From Mucilaginibacter sp. UR6-11 (GTDB taxonomy: Bacteria; Bacteroidota; Bacteroidia; Sphingobacteriales; Sphingobacteriaceae), in contig NZ_JAJIWO010000010.1 in the NCBI RefSeq assembly GCF_020880695.1, positions 62,001 through 126,000 of the forward strand: 64,000 nucleotides of DNA, given 5' to 3'. The first letter of the stretch is position 1. The number at the start of each line of letters is the position of its first letter. The position numbers and the translations under genes are program-made. The notes beneath the pieces were generated by a model. The model was not told the origin of the DNA and did not search any database. It worked only from the letters and a program-made list of their open reading frames with translations. This document shows positions 18,042 to 27,009 of the stretch, piece after piece.

Positions 18042-18189
18042 TTGAAAATAATATCAATTAATTAAAAATATGAAACTCTAAACTGTAAATATATACGTTT
18101 TTTGTTATCAAAACCATAAAATTTTCAGCTTTTTGATGAATTATTGTAATAACCGTTTAGGATATGGATTTTTACCGAAATTAAAATAT

Positions 18190-19248
18190 ATGGATTTGGT
18201 AGCGGAAACAGAGGTGAAATTTAGTAGCGAAGACACCTTTAAAAATTTATGGCACATGGTGGGTAATACCCCTATGATTGCTATAAACTATACCTATAAA
18301 GGTAACGCAGGTACAATCTATGCCAAGTGCGAGCATTACAATCTTACCGGCAGTGTTAAGGACAGGATGGCCCTTTATATCATGTACCAGGCTTATAAAA
18401 ACAAAAACATAAAAAAGGGCGATACCATTGTAGAAACCACATCCGGAAATACAGGTATTGCTTTTGCCGCTATTGGTAAAGCCCTTGGTCACCCGGTAAA
18501 AATTATTATGCCCGACTGGCTGAGCCAGGAACGGGTAGATATCATCAAAAGCATGGGTGCCGAAGTTATTCCTGTAAGCAAAGCGGAGGGTGGTTTTTTA
18601 GGTAGCATCAGCCTGGCAGAGAAAATGGCCAAAGCTGATAAGAATGTTTTTTTGCCGCGCCAGTTTGAAAACGAGTTTAATGCGGAAGCACATCAAAAAA
18701 CAACCGGCAGAGAAATTTGGCGCCAACTGGCATCAAATGGTTTAATGCCCGATGCTTTTGTGGCGGGTGTTGGTACCGGTGGTACGGTTATGGGAGTAGG
18801 CAGGGCGCTACGGATGCTCAATCCGAAGGTAAGGATCCACCCGCTTGAGCCTGCAGAATCGCCGACGCTAACTACGGGCCATAAAGTAGGCAGCCATCGT
18901 ATCCAGGGCATTTCTGATGAATTTATTCCGGCTATCGTAAAGCTGGATGAGTTGGATAGCGTGATCCAGGCTAATGATGGCGACGCTATTATTATGGCGC
19001 AAAAATTAAGTAAACAGCTGGGACTGGCCGTTGGCATATCATCCGGTGCCAATGTAATAGGGGCGATAAAGCTTAAAGAAGAGCTGGGCGCGAAAGCGGT
19101 GGTTGTTACCCTGCTTTGCGACAGTAATAAAAAATACCTGAGCACTGACCTGATCCGCGAGGAACCTGTAAAAGAGGGCTATTACGCTACCGATACCGAG
19201 TTTACCGGTTATCAGCCAATACCCCGTTTAAATGAATCGTTTCAATAA
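18190..19248 (+). CDS. PLP-dependent cysteine synthase-like enzyme
   Basis: Fold-type II PLP enzyme of the cysteine synthase/cystathionine beta-synthase group, about 352 residues. The PLP lysine is in [11 protein letters not shown], the substrate loop is [12 protein letters not shown], the phosphate-binding loop is [12 protein letters not shown], and [12 protein letters not shown] lies near the C-terminus. It probably makes cysteine from O-acetylserine, though Lrp control leaves room for a related beta-replacement reaction. I place the start at ATG 18190 ([11 protein letters not shown]); the frame is open to 18133 but that extension looks non-conserved. The thiol-redox genes dsbD follow in the same direction. 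Confidence 0.88.
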   Translation: MDLVAETEVKFSSEDTFKNLWHMVGNTPMIAINYTYKGNAGTIYAKCEHYNLTGSVKDRMALYIMYQAYKNKNIKKGDTIVETTSGNTGIAFAAIGKALGHPVKIIMPDWLSQERVDIIKSMGAEVIPVSKAEGGFLGSISLAEKMAKADKNVFLPRQFENEFNAEAHQKTTGREIWRQLASNGLMPDAFVAGVGTGGTVMGVGRALRMLNPKVRIHPLEPAESPTLTTGHKVGSHRIQGISDEFIPAIVKLDELDSVIQANDGDAIIMAQKLSKQLGLAVGISSGANVIGAIKLKEELGAKAVVVTLLCDSNKKYLSTDLIREEPVKEGYYATDTEFTGYQPIPRLNESFQ

Positions 19249-19278
19249 AATAAATTCAAACACCAGATACTGACAAAA

Positions 19279-19728
19279 ATGAAAAAGCTATTAATAATAC
19301 CCCTGTTAATGATAACCGGTTTTGTTTTACAAACATCAGCCCAGATTTTAGCCCCTGTAAAATGGAGTTATGGTGCAAAAAAGATCAACGCAAAAGAAGC
19401 GGTGGTCTTTATGAAAGCGTCTATTGACGAAGGCTGGCACCTTTACTCGCAGTTTGTTAAAGATGGCGGCCCGGTTAAAACCACTTTTACGTTTGCTTCC
19501 GGCGCCTATAGTTTAGATGGCGCCACCAAAGAGCCGACGCCTATAACCCGCAACGAAAAAGTATTCAATATGGATGTCGGCTTTTTTGAGCATGAGGTGA
19601 TCTTTCAGCAAAAAATAAAGCTTAAAGCCGGACAGGTTACCGTAAAGGGAAAACTAGAGTATATGACCTGTAACGACAAGCAATGCCTGCCGCCCGAAAC
19701 GGTTGAATTTAGCATACCGGTAAAATAA
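19279..19728 (+). CDS. DsbD N-terminal-domain-like periplasmic protein
   Basis: A 149-residue exported protein (signal peptide MKKLLIIPLLMITGFVLQTS, ending SAQ) matching the immunoglobulin-like N-terminal domain of DsbD: APVKWSYGAKKINAKEAVVF, DEGWHLYSQFV, and the redox pair in MTCNDKQCLPPE. In proteobacterial DsbD this domain takes electrons from the thioredoxin-like end and passes them to periplasmic partners. Here it is encoded separately, one base before the membrane-domain gene, so the two chains likely work as a split DsbD. It is cotranscribed with the cysteine-synthase-like gene (30-base gap). Confidence 0.88.
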   Translation: MKKLLIIPLLMITGFVLQTSAQILAPVKWSYGAKKINAKEAVVFMKASIDEGWHLYSQFVKDGGPVKTTFTFASGAYSLDGATKEPTPITRNEKVFNMDVGFFEHEVIFQQKIKLKAGQVTVKGKLEYMTCNDKQCLPPETVEFSIPVK

Positions 19729-19729
19729 G

Positions 19730-21340
19730 ATGAAAAAGATAATCTTCCTTCTTTTCTTATTCATAACCCCGGTACTGTTTGCTGCCGCGCAAACCCCGGA
19801 TACTGCCGGAGTGGCCTTTAGTTCGGATACTACTGCTACAGTAGTCAAACCGGCTGCAAAGCAAACCGCTGAGACAACTATTGCCAAAGCCGCCCGGCCG
19901 GAGAAACGATCGCTTTGGGCGATATTTCTTGCCGGCGTAGCAGGTGGTTTTGCCGCGCTGTTAATGCCCTGTATCTTCCCGATGCTACCATTAACGGTTA
20001 GCTTTTTTACCAAAGGCGGAGAGAAAAAGGGAGGTGCCGTAGGCAAAGCCTCTTTATATGGGTTATTTATTATCGTGATCTATGTAGTATTGGGACTGAT
20101 TATCACGGTGATCTTTGGCGCAGACGCCCTAAATAGCCTGTCGACCAATGGCGTGTTTAACTTCTTTTTCTTTTTATTATTGGTTGCCTTTGCCGCATCC
20201 TTTTTAGGCGCGTTTGAAATAACGCTGCCCAGCTCATGGGTAAATAAAATGGACGCCAATGCGGACAGGGGTGGTTTTGCCGGTTTGTTTTTTATGGCCG
20301 CGACACTTGCCCTGGTATCCTTTAGCTGTACCGGCCCTATCATCGGGACTTTATTGGTTCAGGCAGCTACCACGGGTGCGCTGTTGGGGCCGGCTATTGG
20401 TATGTTCGGGTTTTCGGTAGCCTTAGCTATTCCGTTTGCCGTTTTTGCGATGTTCCCTTCATTAATGCAGTCTTTGCCAAAATCAGGCGGGTGGTTAAAC
20501 AGTGTGAAAGTAGTTTTAGGGTTTTTAGAGCTGGCCTTATCGCTTAAATTTTTAAGCAATGTAGACCTGGCTTACCATTGGCATTTGTTTGACCGGGAGG
20601 TTTTCCTGGTGTTATGGATCGTGATAGCGGCATTAGGCGGATTTTACCTGTTGGGAAAATTAAAGTTCTCGCATGACAGCGAAATAAAATATGTGTCTGT
20701 TCCGCGCCTGTTTTTGGCCATAATAGTGTTTGCATTTACGGTTTATCTGGTTCCCGGTTTATGGGGAGCGCCGCTAAAGTCGGTTAGTGCATTTTTGCCG
20801 CCAATGTCTACCCAGGATTTTGATCTTTCATCAGGAAACGGCCAGGGTGCGGTTACCGGTTCAGTAAATACAGTTAAACATAAGTATGCCGACCTTTTTG
20901 ATAAACCCAAAGGTTTTGATCCGTATTTTGATTATGATGAAGGTTTGGCCTATGCTAAAAAAGTTCATAAACCGGTGATGATTGATTTTACCGGCCATGC
21001 CTGTGTGAACTGTCGTAAAATGGAGGCAAATGTTTGGCCCGATCCGCAGGTATCGCAAACCATCAACCAGGATTATGTACTGATACAGCTCTACGTTGAT
21101 GATAAAACCGACCTCGCCGCGGCCGAACAAATGACCACACCCGAGGGCCGGGCCATTAAAACTATCGGCAATAAATGGAGCTATTTACAAACCAGCAAGT
21201 TTGCAGCCAACTCACAGCCGTTTTATGTTTTGCTTGATCCGGAAAAACAAGAACCGTTGGTTACCCCCGAAGGCGCCAATTATGACGCTGCCGGTTATGC
21301 CGGGTTTTTACAGAGCGGCTTAAAGGCCTATCATCAATGA
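19730..21340 (+). CDS. dsbD: Thiol:disulfide interchange protein DsbD (membrane and thioredoxin domains)
   Basis: A 536-residue inner-membrane protein that carries reducing power from cytosolic thioredoxin to the periplasm. After a signal-like segment come eight or so membrane helices with the two transport cysteines in ALLMPCIFPMLPLT and LVSFSCTGPIIG, and a C-terminal thioredoxin-fold domain with CVNC in DFTGHACVNCRKMEANVW. The usual N-terminal periplasmic domain is missing and is supplied by the gene immediately upstream. Partners may include cytochrome c maturation or oxidoreductases elsewhere. A hairpin terminator lies about 90 bases downstream. Confidence 0.93.
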   Translation: MKKIIFLLFLFITPVLFAAAQTPDTAGVAFSSDTTATVVKPAAKQTAETTIAKAARPEKRSLWAIFLAGVAGGFAALLMPCIFPMLPLTVSFFTKGGEKKGGAVGKASLYGLFIIVIYVVLGLIITVIFGADALNSLSTNGVFNFFFFLLLVAFAASFLGAFEITLPSSWVNKMDANADRGGFAGLFFMAATLALVSFSCTGPIIGTLLVQAATTGALLGPAIGMFGFSVALAIPFAVFAMFPSLMQSLPKSGGWLNSVKVVLGFLELALSLKFLSNVDLAYHWHLFDREVFLVLWIVIAALGGFYLLGKLKFSHDSEIKYVSVPRLFLAIIVFAFTVYLVPGLWGAPLKSVSAFLPPMSTQDFDLSSGNGQGAVTGSVNTVKHKYADLFDKPKGFDPYFDYDEGLAYAKKVHKPVMIDFTGHACVNCRKMEANVWPDPQVSQTINQDYVLIQLYVDDKTDLAAAEQMTTPEGRAIKTIGNKWSYLQTSKFAANSQPFYVLLDPEKQEPLVTPEGANYDAAGYAGFLQSGLKAYHQ

Positions 21341-21667
21341 CACACTGCAATGAATGAGCTTATATATGATACTATAGTAGAGCAAAAAGTCTTCAATCGT
21401 TCTTTAGTAAGTTAGTTACTAGTTAAAACTGAAAGCATCTTGTGAAGCGGATGCTTTTCTTAAAGTCTGCTAAGCGGCTTATAAAATCCGGCAGGCGAAT
21501 ATTCATTTACATTTGTTTTAAGATAAGCTGATAAAGTGCAAACTTTCCAAATGTTTTGAATCTGCAAGATTTTTTTTCAGGGTGCGCCTTCAATCGTTTG
21601 ATGGGGTACTAAATTGTCGTTTATTTCTTATTTCTTTGCAGGGAGGGCCTATCCTCAAAAAAATAAA
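21341..21667. other. Intergenic region between dsbD and maf
   Basis: About 327 AT-rich bases without a credible gene. It holds the terminator at 21432-21460. Near its end is a purine-rich GGGAGG (about 21642-21647) upstream of the maf start. One 21-codon frame at 21351 has no supporting features. Confidence 0.6.
21432..21460 (+). terminator. Probable terminator after dsbD
   Basis: AAAGCATC (21432-21439) pairs with GATGCTTT (21450-21457), a ten-base loop, followed by TTCTT. A short stem, so confidence is moderate. Confidence 0.6.
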
Positions 21668-22240
21668 ATGAAAAATTTTCCTTCGATCATACTGGCATCC
21701 AAATCGCCGCGCAGGCAGGAATTATTAACGCTGATGGACCTTGATTTTCGCATTGTGCTAAAAGAGGTTGACGAGTCTTATCCTGATCATTTAACGCCCG
21801 AAGAGATCGCCGTTTATATCGCCCAAAAAAAAGCTACCGCGTTTGATGAAACAGTTAGCGAAGAAGTTGTGCTGACTGCCGACACTATTGTGAGTATTGA
21901 CGGCCACATATTAGGCAAGCCGGAGACCGAACAGCATGCCATTGAAATGCTGCAGATGCTATCTGGCAAAGTACACCAGGTTATAACCGGCGTGTGTTTG
22001 TTTTACAAGCAGCAGTATCATAGTTTTTATGATGTATCTGATGTAACGTTCCGCACGCTTACGGACGAGGAAATTATCAACTATGTAATCAAATACAAAC
22101 CGATGGATAAAGCCGGGTCATACGGGATACAGGAATGGGTAGGGGTGACCGCCATTGTTAAAATTGACGGATCATACACCAATGTAGTAGGTTTACCTAC
22201 CGAGAAGCTTTACCAGGCTTTAAAACAGTTGAGCCTATAA
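21668..22240 (+). CDS. maf: Maf family nucleotide pyrophosphatase
   Basis: A house-cleaning nucleoside triphosphate pyrophosphatase of the Maf/YhdE group (dTTP/UTP or modified nucleotides). Start set at ATG 21668, giving MKNFPSIILASKSPRRQELL, the canonical Maf N-terminus; upstream in-frame codons read through unlikely sequence. Other conserved parts: VVLTADTIVSIDGHILGKP, MLQMLSGKVHQVITGV and KAGSYGIQEWVG. Length, 190 residues, is standard. It is convergent with the M1 peptidase gene across a repeat element. Confidence 0.95.
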   Translation: MKNFPSIILASKSPRRQELLTLMDLDFRIVLKEVDESYPDHLTPEEIAVYIAQKKATAFDETVSEEVVLTADTIVSIDGHILGKPETEQHAIEMLQMLSGKVHQVITGVCLFYKQQYHSFYDVSDVTFRTLTDEEIINYVIKYKPMDKAGSYGIQEWVGVTAIVKIDGSYTNVVGLPTEKLYQALKQLSL

Positions 22241-22269
22241 GCGACATGGGTTTTTAAGATCATACCTAA

Positions 22270-22490
22270 TTTGCTTAGGTATGATCCACTTTTTAGTGAT
22301 CCGCTTTATTTTTAAGTTAGCTTCAAAAATTGCATAAGTATCTGAATGTCAACCTTTTATTTAGGTTTTGCTGATGTTTTACTACTGATCCAAAGTGATC
22401 CGCTTGATTTGTTAAAGTGTTTATTTACAGCTTGTTATCCAAAAAAGGTGATCCGGGTGATCCACTTTTTTTGTGGATCACCCGGTAGTT
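22270..22490. repeat. GTGATCC repeat element, copy B
   Basis: Second copy of the element at 9527-9750. It contains GATCCACTTTTTAGTGATCC-type units, then CTGATCCAAAGTGATCCGCT, a spacer, and GGTGATCCGGGTGATCCA, ending in a 13-base perfect hairpin (22453-22465 with 22473-22485, seven-T loop). The hairpin also lies just beyond the M1 peptidase stop, where it could act as a terminator for both convergent genes. Confidence 0.78.
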
Positions 22491-22493
22491 TTA

Positions 22494-24491
22494 TTACTTT
22501 ACTTTCAAAACGTTGTTCTTCCGGTTCACGTCCGGCAACGCATTATCCGGGTCGATGGTAACCGACTCGGCCGGTGTAGTGGTGTTGATCGTAAAGGTGG
22601 TTGCTTTATTTTGCAGCCAGGTTTCAACCGGCAGATACAGGCGTTGTTTGCTGCCATTTTTCAGTTTCACTTCAACCGTAAAAGGCATAGCCATTGGCTC
22701 TTTGTTAACCACCGTTACCTGTATGCCGTTTTTGGGGTCGCCTTCAACATACCTGGCGGTCGCCAGGGCCAGGTCAAGGCTGTAATTATTATAGTACCAG
22801 CCTTTCCAGAACCAGGACAGGTCCTCGCCGGCGCCGTTCTCCATCGACCTGAAGAAATCGGCAGGCTGCGGGTGTTTAAAGGCCCACTTATGAATATAAT
22901 TTCTGAAAGCATAGTCAAACCTGTCTTTGCCCAAAATTTGCTCGCGCAGCAAAATCATACCAAATGCCGGTTTGAAGTAGGTGATGGGGTGCCGGTACTT
23001 TTCTGAGATAGCATCAGGCGCAGTCATGATGGTAGGCGCTTCAGGATCAATGATGGTGGGGATGATCTCATCTGCGGGGTTACCGCCGCCCGGCGCATAT
23101 TCGCCATCGCGTTTGGGTGCGTATTCGCCTTTATTAAATGCATCCGAAGCGTAAACGTCTATAAAGGTATTAAAGCCTTCGTCCATCCAGGCATAGCGCC
23201 GTTCGTTTGAGCCCACGATCATCGGGAACCAGTTGTGGCCAATTTCGTGCGCAGTGACCCAGAACAGCTCCTTGCCTTTATCCGTGATCCCGTCAAACAG
23301 GATACCCGGGTATTCCATGCCGCCTGCAATCCCGGCCTCATTAACCGCACAAGGGTAAGGGTATACAAACCACTTTGCCGAGAAATGCTCGATGGCGCCT
23401 TTCAGGTATTCGGTCGACCGTCCCCAGGCGTCATCGCCTGCGCTCTCTACCGGGTAAACAGACATGGACAGCGACTTTTTACCGCCGGGCAGGTTGATTC
23501 TTGCTGCATCCCATACAAACGCTTTGGAGGCTCCAAAAGCGACGTCACGGGTATTGAACATTTTAAAATGCCAGGTCAGGGTACCCTTGTTTACCGGGCG
23601 TGACGAAGCCTGCGTCACTTCGGCTGGCGTTCTTATCATAATGGTTTTGTCGCTATTGCGGGCCTGGTTATAACGGCTAACCTGAGTAGTGGTTAAAACC
23701 TCAGCGGGGTTAACCAGTTCGCCTGATCCGGCTACGATCATATCCCAGGGCACGGTTACGCTATAGTCGATATCGCCATACTCGCAATAAAACTCGCCGC
23801 TGCCCAAAAACGGCAGCGTATCCCAGCCCTGTGCATCATCATAAACACACATGCGGGGGAACCATTGGGCAATTTCATAGATCTTGCCGTTTTTGGTATC
23901 GGTGTAATCGGTACGGCCGCCAAAGGCGCCCGGGATAGTATAATGATATTTAATTAAAATGTTGATCCTGCCGCCATTTGCCGCAATTACCCTGGGCAAA
24001 CGGATCTGCATACGGGTATCGGTAACCACATAGGGCACCTTTTCTATTTTACCGTTTTGGGATAAACTAACCGATTCTATCTGGTAACCGGTAGTATGTT
24101 GATCAGCTTTTGGTTGGTTGCCGGTTACAAAGTTTGAGCGTGCGTCTTTCTTGTAGGTATTCTGGTCCATCTGCAGCCATAGATATTGCAAAGCATCGGG
24201 GCTGTTATTGGTGTAGGTGATATTTTCATCGCCGGTTAAGGTTTTGGTAACCGTGTCAATAGCAGCTTTGAGGATATAATCCGCCCGGTTTTGCCAGTAC
24301 TTCGGACCGGGATCGCCATTTACAGCATGAAACTCATTGCCTTTTTCGGTATGGAAAGACGGTGAAAACAGGCCTGACGGAATGTAGTTCGAGCTTATGG
24401 TATCATTTGAGGTATTGCGGGGCTTTCTTTGCGCTTGTGTGGTAATAGCAAATAAGGCAGCGGCGCCTAACAAGGTAAATTTTAGATTCAT
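22494..24491 (-). CDS. M1 family zinc metallopeptidase, secreted
   Basis: A 665-residue exported gluzincin aminopeptidase-like enzyme. The signal peptide ([20 protein letters not shown]) is followed by the M1 N-terminal beta-saddle and the catalytic domain with HEIGHNW (zinc ligands and catalytic Glu) and the third ligand Glu in [11 protein letters not shown]. The GAMEN-type exopeptidase motif appears as AGGMEYPG, which supports aminopeptidase action on the free N-terminus. The C-terminal part is beta-rich. It probably degrades peptides in the periplasm. Monocistronic by position. Confidence 0.93.
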   Translation of the reverse strand: MNLKFTLLGAAALFAITTQAQRKPRNTSNDTISSNYIPSGLFSPSFHTEKGNEFHAVNGDPGPKYWQNRADYILKAAIDTVTKTLTGDENITYTNNSPDALQYLWLQMDQNTYKKDARSNFVTGNQPKADQHTTGYQIESVSLSQNGKIEKVPYVVTDTRMQIRLPRVIAANGGRINILIKYHYTIPGAFGGRTDYTDTKNGKIYEIAQWFPRMCVYDDAQGWDTLPFLGSGEFYCEYGDIDYSVTVPWDMIVAGSGELVNPAEVLTTTQVSRYNQARNSDKTIMIRTPAEVTQASSRPVNKGTLTWHFKMFNTRDVAFGASKAFVWDAARINLPGGKKSLSMSVYPVESAGDDAWGRSTEYLKGAIEHFSAKWFVYPYPCAVNEAGIAGGMEYPGILFDGITDKGKELFWVTAHEIGHNWFPMIVGSNERRYAWMDEGFNTFIDVYASDAFNKGEYAPKRDGEYAPGGGNPADEIIPTIIDPEAPTIMTAPDAISEKYRHPITYFKPAFGMILLREQILGKDRFDYAFRNYIHKWAFKHPQPADFFRSMENGAGEDLSWFWKGWYYNNYSLDLALATARYVEGDPKNGIQVTVVNKEPMAMPFTVEVKLKNGSKQRLYLPVETWLQNKATTFTINTTTPAESVTIDPDNALPDVNRKNNVLKVK

Positions 24492-24587
24492 GCGTATCAG
24501 TTAAGGACAGCAATATACAAAGGGCAGTGCAATAGTTAAAATAAGTTACCAAGAAATGAGTTGTTAATCTGATTGCTTACCACACAA

Positions 24588-25352
24588 ATGCTACCTATAT
24601 TCGTACAAATGTTCCCTTTCAATTTACATATAGGCAGGGCAGTCGTGCCAATCCATTTTATTTGTGAAACCCTGTCCTATATAGTTGGTTATCAATTTTA
24701 TGTTTATCTAAGAAGCAAGACTGTTGATAAAATAAGTGAAAGCAATAGGTTTATTATTTTTATCGGCGCGGCAACGGGCGCTTTAGTTGGATCACATCTT
24801 GTGGGCGTTTTAGAGAACCCACAGTTGCTGTCTGATCTGAATTTAATGTACTTGATGGGAAATAAAACCATCGTAGGAGGTATGTTGGGTGGGCTTATAG
24901 GCGTTGAGTTGGTAAAAAAGAAAATTGGTGTTACTGTTTCGTCAGGTGACCTGATGGTTTATCCTTTAATTTCAGCCATGATCATTGGCAGATTGGGGTG
25001 TTTCTTTGCAGGATTGGAAGATGGTACCTATGGCATAGCCACATCGTTACCATGGGCGATTAATTTTGGCGATGGCGTGCCCAGGCATCCCACCAATTTA
25101 TATGAGATATTGTTCTGGTTGATTTTATGGGTTTCGTTAGCCGCGTTTGAAAAAAGACACGCCTTTTCTGACGGTGCCCGGTTCAAGGTATTTTTATCAA
25201 GCTATCTTCTCTTTAGATTTTTTATTGAGTTTATTAAACCGGATTATTTTTTTAGTTTCGGGATGTCAGTAATACAACTGGTTTGTTTATCTGGTATTGT
25301 ATACTATTATAAAGTTTTTATTTATCCTAAACACTTATTGAAGAATGCCTGA
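24588..25352 (+). CDS. Lgt-like membrane protein (prolipoprotein diacylglyceryl transferase paralog)
   Basis: A polytopic membrane protein of about 254 residues related to Lgt, which moves diacylglycerol from phosphatidylglycerol to a lipoprotein cysteine. Related parts are VGGMLGGLIGVE (Lgt loop HGGLIG), IIGRLGCFFAGLEDGTYG (Lgt GRxGNF signature) and RHPTNLYEILFW. The His before GGLIG, important in E. coli Lgt, is Leu here, and the NFxNxExxG pattern is replaced by CFFAGxxDG, so the acceptor is probably not an ordinary lipoprotein. ATG 24588 or 24609 are possible starts. It overlaps the radical SAM gene by eight bases. Confidence 0.82.
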   Translation: MLPIFVQMFPFNLHIGRAVVPIHFICETLSYIVGYQFYVYLRSKTVDKISESNRFIIFIGAATGALVGSHLVGVLENPQLLSDLNLMYLMGNKTIVGGMLGGLIGVELVKKKIGVTVSSGDLMVYPLISAMIIGRLGCFFAGLEDGTYGIATSLPWAINFGDGVPRHPTNLYEILFWLILWVSLAAFEKRHAFSDGARFKVFLSSYLLFRFFIEFIKPDYFFSFGMSVIQLVCLSGIVYYYKVFIYPKHLLKNA

Positions 25353-26745
25353 ACGCCCGTATATCTATTATGATTTTACCCTGAGCATCTGCTCAACCTG
25401 TTTAAGGCGCGTTGACGCTAAAATAGTATTCCAGGACAATAATGTATACATGCTTAAAAATTGTAAGCATCACGGTTTTGAAAAAGTGCTTATCGCCACT
25501 GATATTGAATATTATAAAAATTGTCGCAACTACGCCAAGCGAAGTGAGATACCGCTTAGGTTTAATACTAAGACGCATTTTGGTTGTCCGTATGATTGTG
25601 GTCTTTGCCAGGATCACGAGCAGCACTCATGCCTTACCGTTGTTGAAGTAACCGATAGATGTAACTTAAGCTGTCCAACATGTTATGCTATGTCATCTCC
25701 CAGTTATGGGCGTCATCGGTCGCTCGGGGAAATAGAGCAGATGTTTGATGTTATTGTTGCTAACGAAGGAGAGCCAGATGTGGTACAGATAAGTGGCGGA
25801 GAGCCAACCGTACACCCCCAATTTTTTGAGATCCTGGACATGGCCAAGACAAAGCCTATCAAACACCTGATGTTAAATACCAACGGTGTAAGAATAGCTA
25901 AAGACGAAAGCTTTGTAAAAAGACTGGCTGGCTACATGCCCGATTTTGAAATCTATCTGCAGTTTGATTCCTTTAAAAAAGAGGCGCTTGAGCAATTGCG
26001 CGGCGAAGATTTGCGCGATATAAGAATCAAAGCTTTAGAGAATTTAAACAAATATTCCTTATCAACGACACTGGTTGTAACTCTGCAAAAAGGATTAAAT
26101 ACTGACGAAATAGGTAAAATTATTGAATATGCGCTTAGGCAACCCTGTGTTCGCGGGGTAACGTTTCAACCCACACAACAAGCCGGAAGGCTTGAAAATT
26201 TTAACCCGGAAACAGACAGATACACGCTAACTGAGGTGCGCTCTGCCATATTAGAGCAAACGTCCATATTTAATGCCAATGATCTGATCCCGGTACCTTG
26301 TAATCCGGATGCGCTTGTAATGGGATACGCGTTAAAAATAGACGGGCGGGTTTTCCCGTTAACGCGAATGATAAATCCCGACGATCTGCTTGATAATTCA
26401 AAAAATACGATAGTTTATGAGCAGGATGAAAAACTGAAAGGGCATTTATTAAATATGTTTAGTACAGGTAATTCGGTAGATAAAGCAAACGATCATTTAA
26501 AATCATTAATGTGCTGCCTGCCTGATATTGATGCACCAAACCTGGGCTACGATAATTTGTTCAGGGTGATTATTATGCAATTTATCGATGCGCAAAATTT
26601 TGATGTACGGGCCATCAAAAAATCATGTGTGCATATTGTTAATAAGGATATGAGTATAATACCTTTTGAAACGATGAATATTTTTTACCGTGATGATAAA
26701 ATTTCATATTTAAACCAGCTAAAAACAGAAATGGATGCCGTATGA
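25345..26745 (+). CDS. Radical SAM protein resembling tetraether lipid synthase (Tes family)
   Basis: A 466-residue multi-cluster radical SAM protein. N-terminal cysteines (Cys16, Cys19, Cys40, Cys60) could form a rubredoxin-like site. Next comes GCPYDCGLCQDHEQHSCL (Cys81, 85, 88, 96) for an auxiliary cluster, then the radical SAM motif DRCNLSCPTCYA (Cys106, 110, 113) and SGGEP (150-154). Further cysteines are at 319, 390, 391 and 428. This layout matches archaeal Tes (MJ0619), which joins lipid tails by carbon-carbon bond formation, and its bacterial relatives. It overlaps both neighbours, an Lgt-like protein and a small membrane protein. A lipid substrate is therefore plausible but inferred. 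Confidence 0.85.
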   Translation: MPERPYIYYDFTLSICSTCLRRVDAKIVFQDNNVYMLKNCKHHGFEKVLIATDIEYYKNCRNYAKRSEIPLRFNTKTHFGCPYDCGLCQDHEQHSCLTVVEVTDRCNLSCPTCYAMSSPSYGRHRSLGEIEQMFDVIVANEGEPDVVQISGGEPTVHPQFFEILDMAKTKPIKHLMLNTNGVRIAKDESFVKRLAGYMPDFEIYLQFDSFKKEALEQLRGEDLRDIRIKALENLNKYSLSTTLVVTLQKGLNTDEIGKIIEYALRQPCVRGVTFQPTQQAGRLENFNPETDRYTLTEVRSAILEQTSIFNANDLIPVPCNPDALVMGYALKIDGRVFPLTRMINPDDLLDNSKNTIVYEQDEKLKGHLLNMFSTGNSVDKANDHLKSLMCCLPDIDAPNLGYDNLFRVIIMQFIDAQNFDVRAIKKSCVHIVNKDMSIIPFETMNIFYRDDKISYLNQLKTEMDAV

Positions 26746-27008
26746 CCGAACAATTGAATAATAACGAGCCATCTCAAACTACCCGTGCAATGCACATCGT
26801 CGGTATCAATCTCGGTCTGTTGGTTGCTTATTTTTTATTGAGCAGGTTTACAGACGGAGGAATTTTACTATATGCCATGCTGATCTTTGTTCATGTAGTG
26901 ACCTGCATATTCACCGCTTTGGTAAAGAGAAATTGGGCTTGGTTTTTTAGTTGTTTGCTGGTGCTGTTAATCGGTTTTTCAACTTGCGTGAATTTTCTGA
27001 AAATGTAA
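26742..27008 (+). CDS. Small membrane protein, third gene of the Tes-like operon
   Basis: An 88-residue protein of no recognised family with three predicted hydrophobic helices (about residues 18-36, 41-62 and 66-84) and a polar N-terminus. Its ATG overlaps the radical SAM stop by four bases, giving translational coupling, and it ends two bases from the convergent ppx-like gene. The context suggests an accessory or anchoring role for the upstream lipid-type enzymes; no independent evidence for function. Confidence 0.75.
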   Translation: MTEQLNNNEPSQTTRAMHIVGINLGLLVAYFLLSRFTDGGILLYAMLIFVHVVTCIFTALVKRNWAWFFSCLLVLLIGFSTCVNFLKM

Positions 27009-27009
27009 A

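Noticed and set aside
21351-21416. 21-codon frame after dsbD
   Set aside because: No ribosome-binding site, codon bias or homology; lies in AT-rich intergenic DNA and reads into the terminator region.
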